DNA of 64,000 nt from Competibacter sp963695105 (lineage in GTDB: Bacteria > Pseudomonadota > Gammaproteobacteria > Competibacterales > Competibacteraceae), in the NCBI GenBank assembly GCA_963695105.1, contig CAVOGC010000040.1, forward strand, positions 1 to 64,000. Direction: 5' to 3'. Below the pieces are notes generated by a model. That model had not been told where the DNA came from. It saw only the letters and a program-made list of their open reading frames with translations, and made no database searches. Below, one piece after another: positions 16,265 through 24,230 of this stretch (its first letter is position 1; the number at the start of each line of letters is the position of its first letter). The position numbers were made by a program, and so were the translations under genes.

Positions 16265-18583
16265 ATGACCGCGCCGCAACGCCGCGCCGTCCAGATCAGC
16301 GGCCAGGTGCAGGGGGTGGGCTTCCGCCCGTTTGTGTACCGCTTGGCGGTAGCGCGCCGACTGAGCGGCTTCGTCCGCAACGACGGCGCGGGCGTGACCA
16401 TCGAGATTCAGGGCGACCCCGCCGCGTTGGACGACTTTCTCCGCGCCCTGCGTCAACCCCCACCGCTGGCCCGCATCGACGCGCTCGGCATCAGCGAACT
16501 GGCTCCGCATAAGCTGGAACCCGCGTTCGTGATCGCCGCCAGCGACGCCGGCGCGGTCAGCGCCGACATCACCCCGGACACGGCGGTTTGCGACGATTGC
16601 CTGGCGGAATTGTTCGATCCCGGCGACCGCCGTTACCGCTATCCCTTCGTCAACTGCACCAACTGCGGTCCCCGCTACACCATTACCGCCGCCCTGCCCT
16701 ACGACCGCCCCAACACCAGCATGGCCGATTTCGTCCTGTGTCGGGCCTGCGCGCGGGAATACCACGATCCCGGCGACCGTCGCTTTCACGCCCAACCCAA
16801 CGCCTGTCCGGCCTGCGGCCCTCGCCTGCGCCTGCGCGACGCCGCCGGCGCGCCGGTCGAAACGGATGATGTCATCGCCGCCGCGCTGGAACGACTTCGC
16901 GCCGGCAAGATTCTGGCCCTCAAGGGGCTGGGCGGTTTTCACCTGGTCTGCGACGCCCAAAACGTCGCCACCGTGGCCCGCCTGCGCCAGCGCAAGCAGC
17001 GCGACGCCAAGCCGTTTGCGGTCATGGTGGCCAACGCTGCCTCGCTGGCGCACTGGGTGGAAGGCGATGAGGCGGACTGGCGGTTGCTGGAATCGCCGCA
17101 ACGCCCCATCGTGCTGTTGCGCGTTCCTCGCTCTTCGGGAGAGGGATCGGGGGTGAAGGTCGATTTACTGAAGCAACCCCTGCCCGGCATCGCGCCGAGT
17201 TTGGCGCATCTGGGCGTCATGCTGCCCTACACGCCACTGCATTACCTATTGTTCCACGAAGCGGCCGGTCGTCCCGCCGGAACGACCTGGTTGGCACAGC
17301 CGCACCCGCTGCTGCTGGTCATGACCAGCGCCAATCCCGGCGGCGAGCCCCTAGTGATCGACGACGACGAGGCGGTGCGGCGGCTGCAAGGTATCGCCGA
17401 CGGTTTCGTCAGCCATAACCGGGCGATTCTGGCCCGCTGCGAGGACAGCGTGGTGGCCGGCAAGATCTTCATCCGCCGCGCCCGCGGCTACACCCCGCAA
17501 GCCATCCGCCTGCCCCAGGCCGGACCTTCGACGCTGGCGCTGGGCGCTTATCTCAAGAACACCCTCTGCCTGACCCGCGACGACCGGGCCTATCTCTCAC
17601 CCCACATCGGCAGCCTCGACAACGTCGCCACTTGCCGGGCCTTGGAAGAGGCCATGACCCACTTGCGGGACATCCTGCGGATCGTACCGGAGCGAGTCGC
17701 CCACGACCTGCATCCGGATTTCCCCAGCAGCCGGCTGGCGGCGACTTACGCGGCGGAACGGGCTCTGCCCTGTATCGCCGTGCAGCACCATCACGCCCAC
17801 ATCGCGGCGGTCGCGGCCGAGCACGGTCTGCGGGAACCGGTGCTGGGGCTGGCGCTGGACGGCGTGGGTCTGGGCGCGGACGGCGGCATCTGGGGCGGAG
17901 AACTGCTGCGGGTGGACGGGGCGAACTTCGAACGGCTCGGTCATCTGCGACCACTGCCCCTGCCCGGCGGCGACCAGGCCGCCCGCGAACCGTGGCGACT
18001 GGCGGCGGCGGTGCTGCACCTGCTCGGTCGGGACGAGGAGATCGACCGCCGCTTCGGCGTCAAGGCGACAATCATCCGGCACATGCTGGAACAGCGCGTC
18101 AATACTCCAGAAACCAGCAGTGCGGGCCGACTGTTCGACGCCGCCGCCGCCCTGCTGGGCGTGCGAGAAGCCAACGACTACGAGGGGCAGGCCGCGATGG
18201 AACTGGAGGCGCTGGCGCACCGCCACGGCCCAGGACGACCGTTGGCGGAAGGTTTTCTCCCGCGCGACGACGGCGTGCTGGATCTGCTGCCGCTGCTGGC
18301 CGCTCTGGCCGATGGCATGGAAGCAGGCCAGGGCTCGGCCTGCTTCCATGCCACTCTGGCGCTGGCGCTGAGCGAATGGCTGGGTTGGGCGCGCGATCAA
18401 TCCGGATTGAAACTGGTGGCGCTGGGGGGCGGCTGTTTCCTCAACCGCCTACTGAGCGCGCAACTCCAGACTCGGCTGGAAGCGACCGGCTGGCGGGTAT
18501 TGACCGCCCGGCAGGCGCCACCCAACGACGGTGGCCTCAGCCTGGGTCAGGCATGGGTGGCCATGCTGGCCGAACCGGATTGA
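16265..18583 (+). CDS. hypF: Carbamoyltransferase HypF
   Basis: A 772-residue enzyme that makes the cyanide ligands of the NiFe site from carbamoyl phosphate. Domains in order: acylphosphatase (VQGVGFRPFVYR near 16-27), two zinc-finger units (CDDC...CTNC and CRAC...CPAC, about 105-185), a YrdC-like domain, and the carbamoyltransferase domain with HHHAHIAAVAAEHG near 508. Around residues 290-303 is a stretch rich in Ser/Gly/Glu, encoded by a CTCTTCGGGAGAGGGATCGG motif, which looks like a short repeat inserted in frame. The usual partner hypC is not next but 8.9 kb away. Confidence 0.94.
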   Translation: MTAPQRRAVQISGQVQGVGFRPFVYRLAVARRLSGFVRNDGAGVTIEIQGDPAALDDFLRALRQPPPLARIDALGISELAPHKLEPAFVIAASDAGAVSADITPDTAVCDDCLAELFDPGDRRYRYPFVNCTNCGPRYTITAALPYDRPNTSMADFVLCRACAREYHDPGDRRFHAQPNACPACGPRLRLRDAAGAPVETDDVIAAALERLRAGKILALKGLGGFHLVCDAQNVATVARLRQRKQRDAKPFAVMVANAASLAHWVEGDEADWRLLESPQRPIVLLRVPRSSGEGSGVKVDLLKQPLPGIAPSLAHLGVMLPYTPLHYLLFHEAAGRPAGTTWLAQPHPLLLVMTSANPGGEPLVIDDDEAVRRLQGIADGFVSHNRAILARCEDSVVAGKIFIRRARGYTPQAIRLPQAGPSTLALGAYLKNTLCLTRDDRAYLSPHIGSLDNVATCRALEEAMTHLRDILRIVPERVAHDLHPDFPSSRLAATYAAERALPCIAVQHHHAHIAAVAAEHGLREPVLGLALDGVGLGADGGIWGGELLRVDGANFERLGHLRPLPLPGGDQAAREPWRLAAAVLHLLGRDEEIDRRFGVKATIIRHMLEQRVNTPETSSAGRLFDAAAALLGVREANDYEGQAAMELEALAHRHGPGRPLAEGFLPRDDGVLDLLPLLAALADGMEAGQGSACFHATLALALSEWLGWARDQSGLKLVALGGGCFLNRLLSAQLQTRLEATGWRVLTARQAPPNDGGLSLGQAWVAMLAEPD

Positions 18584-19100
18584 TCGCTATCTTGGAAACG
18601 AATTGATTTACGGTGAGTGACCCGATTTCCCGGTGAGCTTTTATTATTAATACCAGGTAAGTTTGGAACCTTCACGAATCCACTGACCGGCGGTAAATCG
18701 GACAGCACCGTTGAATGTGAAACTGTAATGGAACGCAGTGTAGCACATTTGGTGAAACCATTCATATTTCCATATCTGCCGCATGGAATATGGTTTTCTA
18801 GCTACCCTTGACGTAACGATCATAGGCGCTAGTCTCAATGCAGACTCATGGATTCCGGACGCTTCAGACTGGTTCATCCAGACAAGGATAGATGGTCCCA
18901 TCCTGTATTGAACCGACCAAAATCCACATTGATTTTGATTGAATAAGCAATGAGATCCATCGTGGTTTTCCTGTATGCCACAGCCTTGGATGACCACCGT
19001 ACCCTGGTTTGAATCGTTATTGAAGGATGGGATTGAAAGTCTATGCAAGCGCGCGGAATATTACAAAATTCAACCATAAATCTTGGGAGGGTATATCCGA
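18584..19100. other. AT-rich intergenic region before glgX
   Basis: About 515 bp with markedly lower GC than hypF. No protein family, tRNA or clear inverted repeat is visible; open frames on the minus strand (for example 18647-19048) have no ribosome binding site and no recognisable motif. It marks the left boundary of the lower-GC block that splits the hyp genes, and presumably holds the glgX promoter. Confidence 0.5.
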
Positions 19101-21197
19101 ATGCCTAAAGCAATCAGCAAAGCAAGCAACATATCTTTTTCAGTCGAGCCAGGATCACCCCATCCCCTGGGAGCGACCGTTGTGGAGAATGGCGTCAATT
19201 TCTCCCTGTTCTCCGAACATGCCACCGGCGTTGAACTGCTGTTGTTCGATAATCATGACGATGTCCACCCATTCCAAACCGTGACCCTTGACCCGACCGT
19301 CAACAAGACCTTTCATTTCTGGCACGTTTTCGTAAAGAACGCTAAGGCGGGTATTCATTACGCTTTGCGCGTCGATGGCCCGAACGATCCAGGCGCCGGA
19401 CATCGCTTTGATCGGGAAAAGATACTGATCGAACCGTACTCAAAGGGAAATAATAAGGCACTATGGAAACGCGGCGACGCTTGTAGACCAGGCGATAATC
19501 TGACCACTTCCTTACGTAGCGTGGTGATCGACACCAGCGATTACGACTGGGAAGGCGATCAACCACTCAAACGCCCATTGAACCAGACAGTAATATACGA
19601 GTTGCACGTTGGCGGTTTTACTCGATCAGCCACTGCCGGAGTCAAACATCCAGGCACTTTCGCCGCTGTTATGGAAAAAATTCCCTACCTAAAAGAACTC
19701 GGCGTCACAGCAGTCGAACTGTTGCCGGTTTTCGAATTCGACGATACGGAAACCAGGGAGTTCGAGGGTCAAAAACTCAGTAATTACTGGGGCTACAGCA
19801 CCATGAGTTATTTTGCCCCACACCCAAGCTATTGCATCAGCCCGGAAGCCGGTAGCCATGTACGGGAATTCCGCGATATGGTCAAGGCACTTCACAGAGC
19901 CGGTATTGAAGTCATTCTCGATGTGGTATTCAATCACACCGACGAAGGTAACCACCAAGGGCCGACGTTTTCCTTCAAAGGCATCGACAACAGCAACTAT
20001 TACTACCTGTCACCGCTGGACCGACGTTACTACTATGACTACACCGGCTGCGGCAACACCTTCAACTGCAATCATCCCATAGGCGAAAAATTCATCGTCG
20101 AATGCCTGAAGTATTGGGTCAAGGAAATGCATGTGGACGGTTTTCGCTTCGACGAAGCCTCAGTGCTGTCCCGCGGCGAGGATGGAGCACCGATGCAGTA
20201 TCCACCCGTGTTGTGGCAGATTGAATTAGATGAAGATCTGATTGATGCTAAAGTCATTGCCGAGGCTTGGGATGCCGCTGGGCTGTATCAGATTGGTCAT
20301 TTTCCCGGCTATCGCTGGGGTGAATGGAACGGTCGTTACCGCGACGATATTCGCCGCTTCGTCAAGGGCGATTCCGGCATCATCGGTACTGTGGCCTCGC
20401 GTCTTTCAGGCAGTGCCGATTTATATCAATGGCGCGGTCATTTGCCGGTCAACAGTGTTAATTTTCTGGTCGCCCACGACGGCTTTACTCTCAACGACCT
20501 TGTCGCTTATAACGATAAGCACAACTGGGCAAATGGCGAGCATAACAACGACGGCATTAATGAGAATTTGAGCTGGAATTGTGGTGTGGAGGGGGATACG
20601 GACGATGCCGGTATCGAGGCCCTGCGTAACCGGCAAATCAAAAATTTCGCAACCCTGTTGATGATGTCCCAAGGCGTGCCGATGATGGTCATGGGCGACG
20701 AAGTACGGCGTACCCAAAAAGGCAACAACAACGCCTACTGCCAGGACAATGAGATCAGTTGGTTCGACTGGAATCTGGTTGATAAAAACAAAAACCTGTT
20801 TCGGTTTTGGAAAGAACTTATCGCCTTTAGGCTGCGCCATGATACGGCGCACAGGTCCCGTTATTTCACCGGAGCCGTCAACGAGCGTGGATTTACCGAT
20901 CTCACTTGGCATGGTTGCGAACTTAATGAGCCAAGCTGGGACGATCCCAATGCCCGGGCCCTGGCGGCCACTTCCGGCGGGATGGGCGACGAAGCGGACC
21001 TTCACGTTATGATGAACATGTATTGGGAATCGCTGAATTTTGCCATCCCGCCCGCTCCAGGACGTAAATGGTATCGGGTCATCGATACCAGTTTGGAAGC
21101 CCCGGATGACATCGTGGTGTCAGGTCAGGAAACCAAGATTACCACCGACCGATATGAGGTAAACGGACGTAGCGTCGTGGTATTGATTTCCAAGTAA
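19101..21197 (+). CDS. glgX: Glycogen debranching enzyme GlgX (isoamylase type)
   Basis: A 698-residue GH13 enzyme that cleaves alpha-1,6 branches of glycogen or maltodextrin. It has an N-terminal CBM48-like beta domain (PHPLGATVVENGVNFSLFS), then the barrel with conserved regions DVVFNHT, GFRFD (nucleophile Asp351), AEAWD (acid/base Glu388) and VAHDGF (Asp460), and a C-terminal beta domain. The ATG at 19101 follows GGGAGG. It leads a run of five same-strand genes with moderate gaps and their own strong ribosome binding sites. GC is lower than in the flanking hyp genes. Confidence 0.9.
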   Translation: MPKAISKASNISFSVEPGSPHPLGATVVENGVNFSLFSEHATGVELLLFDNHDDVHPFQTVTLDPTVNKTFHFWHVFVKNAKAGIHYALRVDGPNDPGAGHRFDREKILIEPYSKGNNKALWKRGDACRPGDNLTTSLRSVVIDTSDYDWEGDQPLKRPLNQTVIYELHVGGFTRSATAGVKHPGTFAAVMEKIPYLKELGVTAVELLPVFEFDDTETREFEGQKLSNYWGYSTMSYFAPHPSYCISPEAGSHVREFRDMVKALHRAGIEVILDVVFNHTDEGNHQGPTFSFKGIDNSNYYYLSPLDRRYYYDYTGCGNTFNCNHPIGEKFIVECLKYWVKEMHVDGFRFDEASVLSRGEDGAPMQYPPVLWQIELDEDLIDAKVIAEAWDAAGLYQIGHFPGYRWGEWNGRYRDDIRRFVKGDSGIIGTVASRLSGSADLYQWRGHLPVNSVNFLVAHDGFTLNDLVAYNDKHNWANGEHNNDGINENLSWNCGVEGDTDDAGIEALRNRQIKNFATLLMMSQGVPMMVMGDEVRRTQKGNNNAYCQDNEISWFDWNLVDKNKNLFRFWKELIAFRLRHDTAHRSRYFTGAVNERGFTDLTWHGCELNEPSWDDPNARALAATSGGMGDEADLHVMMNMYWESLNFAIPPAPGRKWYRVIDTSLEAPDDIVVSGQETKITTDRYEVNGRSVVVLISK

Positions 21198-21267
21198 GCT
21201 GTCGTAATCCCTTCTGCTCTGCGTTTCAGCGGAGACCGATCTCAACTAATGTAGAGGAGGACTGAGT

Positions 21268-21831
21268 GTGGCAAGACGAAATTATTACGATGGATTGAGT
21301 GCGGATTATTCCAAACCGAATCCTGTGCCAGAACCGCTTCGATCACAGTTGATCGAGGATGGGTTGCGTTTTGCGGCCATGAAAGAAACGGCTCTGCCAA
21401 CGATAGACTCCAATTACCCCGCCGAGCAGATTGAGAAAGAAAATAAGGCGTGGTGGCCAACTCATTGTGAAGCACTGCGCCAAGGGCGTGGCGATATCCT
21501 GATCGCCGAGTATCGCGACGATCTCGTTTACTTCTGCCAAGACGGTCCTTATTACGGAGTTAATCAGCAGAAAGTGCGAGAAAAGCACTGGTGGGCCTTG
21601 ATTGCCCAGCCGGGTGTTACCATGACATGGCCGATCGCGATGTTTCACAGCGAGTTCGTGCATTTCGAGTGGGCCTGTATGGACGATACCACCCATGAAA
21701 CGATTGCCAAAGGCAGCGTGTGCTGGGTGCGGCGTGGGCATCGCGGTGGCTGTCATTTCAAGAGCGAACAACTCACCTTCTATCGCGATGTCTTCGCCAG
21801 CGCTGAACTGCTAAAGCTGATCAAGACCTAA
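21268..21831 (+). CDS. SnoaL/NTF2-like protein, function unknown
   Basis: A 187-residue protein starting at GTG after AGAGGAGG. The centre (residues about 50-165) has the cone-shaped SnoaL/NTF2-like pattern: a helix with a WW pair, then ILIAEYRDDLVYFCQDGPYYG, and alternating strands ending KSEQLTFYRD. Such folds act as small isomerases, hydrolases or binding proteins, so the activity cannot be assigned. It is the second gene of the glgX cluster, 70 bp after glgX and 110 bp before the GMC oxidoreductase. Confidence 0.65.
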   Translation: MARRNYYDGLSADYSKPNPVPEPLRSQLIEDGLRFAAMKETALPTIDSNYPAEQIEKENKAWWPTHCEALRQGRGDILIAEYRDDLVYFCQDGPYYGVNQQKVREKHWWALIAQPGVTMTWPIAMFHSEFVHFEWACMDDTTHETIAKGSVCWVRRGHRGGCHFKSEQLTFYRDVFASAELLKLIKT

Positions 21832-21941
21832 AAATGCTTGGGTGGGATTACCCATATTTTCTCCAGTCTGAGGCCAAGACGGGGAAAAAGGTGTAGTCCC
21901 ACCATGCCGACCAGACAAAACCAAAGCAAGGAGAACAGCCG

Positions 21942-23489
21942 ATGGCTGAAGAAAATTACGATGCGATTGTAATTGGTAGCGGATTTGGTGGATCCATTGC
22001 TGCCTACCGTCTCGCGGAGAAAGGGATTAAAACGCTGGTCCTGGAACGTGGAAAATGGTGGCCGATTACTGAGCAACAGGATACGTTTTGCACTTATCGG
22101 AAGCCGGATGGGCGGGCGGCTTGGCTCAGCGATGAAACGGTTATGTTTGAACCCAAGCCGATCAATAAATATGTCGGCCTATTGGAGCGTCATATTGAGG
22201 ATGGAATTACCGTGTGGTGCGCGGCGGGCGTCGGTGGCGGTTCGCTGGTCTACAACACCGTGCTTTACCAACCGAGCCGCGCCAACTGGAACCGGGTTTT
22301 TCCGCTGGAAATCCCTTACGATGAAATGGATACCGTTTATTACCCCCGAGTGCGTAGCGTAATCCAGCCTTCGCCCATTCCGGGCGACGTGCTGGAGTCC
22401 GAGCATTATTTGTCAACCCGGATCATGGCGGAACAGGCAGCGTTAGCCGGCATGAAGGTTCGCCGTGCCGACCTGGGTTCGGATTGGGATGTGGTTCGCC
22501 AAGAACTGCAAGGTGAAAAAAAACCGGCCGCCATCGCCGGTGAAATCTGGTACGGCATCAACAGTGGCGTTAAACGCAGCCTGGATCATAATTATCTGTC
22601 CTTGGCCCAGGACACGGGCTCGGTCGAGATTCTTGCCCTGCATCAGGTGACCGAGATCGCCGAGGAGGGCAAAGGTCGTTATCGAATTACTTGCCAACGG
22701 ATCAATGAGCAGGGCGAAGCACAAGAAACCAAGACCTTCGTGACCGCCAAGCTGTTCTTGGCGGCCGGCTCCATGGGCACCTCGAAGATGCTGGTACGAG
22801 CCAAGGCCACCGGCAAACTACCGGCATTAAACGATTACGTGGGTCAATTCTGGGGCAATAACGGCGACACCTTCGCCACCCGCAAAGTGTCCGCGCGCAC
22901 CAACGGCGGACAAGGGGGACCAGCCTCGATCATCATTGAGCATCACGACAATCCGATTCTGCCGCAAGCAATCATCGTGTTTCCGGAATGGGATGCCCCC
23001 GAGGGCACATTAACGACTCTGGGCATGACCCTGCCCGCCGATTTGGGCGCTTTCCGCTACGACCCCAATACCGATCAGGCGCGTTTATCCTTCCATCTGG
23101 ATTCGCCCGGTAATCAGAAAATGCTGGAAGCGGTCAATCTGACCTACGCCTTGTTGGACAACAACAATCCCTATGAGATGCCGGTCAAGGGCAGCCTTAA
23201 TTTTACCGGTCATTACTTCTGCCCGGTCAATGGCTTCCCGGAACCGGGCAGCCAAAGCGTCGCCCATGATAAAACCCAAGCCGGCGCTGGAGTTACGGCG
23301 CATCCCTGCGGTGGGGTCGTGTTGGGCAAAGCGTGCGATATGTACGGTCGGGTACAAGGCTACCAAGGGCTTTATGTCGTCGATGCCGCGCTTATACCGG
23401 GATGTACGGCGGCCACGAATCCTGCCTTGACCATTGCCGCTGTTGCGGAGCGTTGCATGGAAGACATCGTAGCCAAAGATTTTGACTGA
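21942..23489 (+). CDS. GMC-family FAD oxidoreductase
   Basis: A 515-residue flavoprotein of the glucose-methanol-choline family, which oxidises alcohols or sugars. The N-terminal FAD loop is GSGFGG (12-17) with E36 in LVLERGKWW for ribose binding; AAGVGGGSLVYN is the second FAD block; the C-terminal GMC motif is VVDAALIPGC...NPALTIAAVAERC. The overall layout is nearer to the cholesterol-oxidase-like subgroup than to glucose oxidases. No export signal is seen, so it is probably cytoplasmic. The electron acceptor and substrate are unknown; clustering with glgX and an AGE-fold protein suggests a sugar. Confidence 0.8.
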   Translation: MAEENYDAIVIGSGFGGSIAAYRLAEKGIKTLVLERGKWWPITEQQDTFCTYRKPDGRAAWLSDETVMFEPKPINKYVGLLERHIEDGITVWCAAGVGGGSLVYNTVLYQPSRANWNRVFPLEIPYDEMDTVYYPRVRSVIQPSPIPGDVLESEHYLSTRIMAEQAALAGMKVRRADLGSDWDVVRQELQGEKKPAAIAGEIWYGINSGVKRSLDHNYLSLAQDTGSVEILALHQVTEIAEEGKGRYRITCQRINEQGEAQETKTFVTAKLFLAAGSMGTSKMLVRAKATGKLPALNDYVGQFWGNNGDTFATRKVSARTNGGQGGPASIIIEHHDNPILPQAIIVFPEWDAPEGTLTTLGMTLPADLGAFRYDPNTDQARLSFHLDSPGNQKMLEAVNLTYALLDNNNPYEMPVKGSLNFTGHYFCPVNGFPEPGSQSVAHDKTQAGAGVTAHPCGGVVLGKACDMYGRVQGYQGLYVVDAALIPGCTAATNPALTIAAVAERCMEDIVAKDFD

Positions 23490-23530
23490 ATCGGACTTGT
23501 TTCCATCTTTACTTTCGAGGAAAGGTTATT

Positions 23531-24163
23531 ATGGCTAAAGATCCTGTCCGGGGTGTTCTCGGCGAGCCCATCAAGGGAAAAATTGGTGTATTGATCGAGG
23601 ATCATTTCGATCAGACCGAATTTCGCAAATTTAACACTTTCTTCCCCGAACGGGGTTACCAGGTCGTCTATCTCTCTCATCTATGGGGCAATCCAGAATT
23701 AACCTTCGGTTCGAATCCCGACGAGGGTTATGTGGAAGAACATGTCATCGTCGGCACCGAACTCAACGATGTGCAAGCAGCCGATTTTAAAGGCATCATT
23801 CTGATCGGCGCCTATGCCACCGATCGCCTGCGTTATGAAACCAATCCCCGTAAGGGACAGCCAAACATGTCGCCAGCCGTGGTGTTTTTACGCAAGGCGG
23901 TGGCCACATCGAATCTCAAGATAGGCACCATTTGCCACAGCCTATGGCTATTCTGCGCCGATTCTTCACTGCTCAAAGGCCGCAAGGTGACCTGCGCCCA
24001 CAACATCATTTGTGACGTGGAAAACGCCGGGGGCGAAGTGATTTTCGACGGTGATCAGACGGCTGAATTGGTGATCGACGGCAACCTGATTTCCGGTAAG
24101 CATCCGGCCGTCACCGACCGTTTTATGGAAATCTTCCTGACCGAAATCGAAAAAAACGGTTAG
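23531..24163 (+). CDS. DJ-1/PfpI-family protein
   Basis: A 210-residue class I glutamine amidotransferase-like protein of the DJ-1/PfpI family. The nucleophile elbow Cys135-His136 is in GTICHSLW, and the conserved acidic segment near residues 19-27 is LIEDHFDQTEF. Members include glyoxalase III, proteases and covalent chaperones, so the reaction is not determined; an action on reactive carbonyl sugars formed by the neighbouring oxidoreductase would be plausible. It follows the GMC gene by 41 bp. Confidence 0.75.
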   Translation: MAKDPVRGVLGEPIKGKIGVLIEDHFDQTEFRKFNTFFPERGYQVVYLSHLWGNPELTFGSNPDEGYVEEHVIVGTELNDVQAADFKGIILIGAYATDRLRYETNPRKGQPNMSPAVVFLRKAVATSNLKIGTICHSLWLFCADSSLLKGRKVTCAHNIICDVENAGGEVIFDGDQTAELVIDGNLISGKHPAVTDRFMEIFLTEIEKNG

Positions 24164-24230
24164 ATTTTGGTCTCCACGCCTGATGTTCACCCACCGATCT
24201 TGTAGTCACCCACGGTAGAGAGCCCACTTC

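Noticed and set aside
18647..19048. A 133-residue minus-strand frame upstream of glgX
   Set aside because: No ribosome binding site, no recognisable motif, and lies in an AT-rich intergenic stretch.
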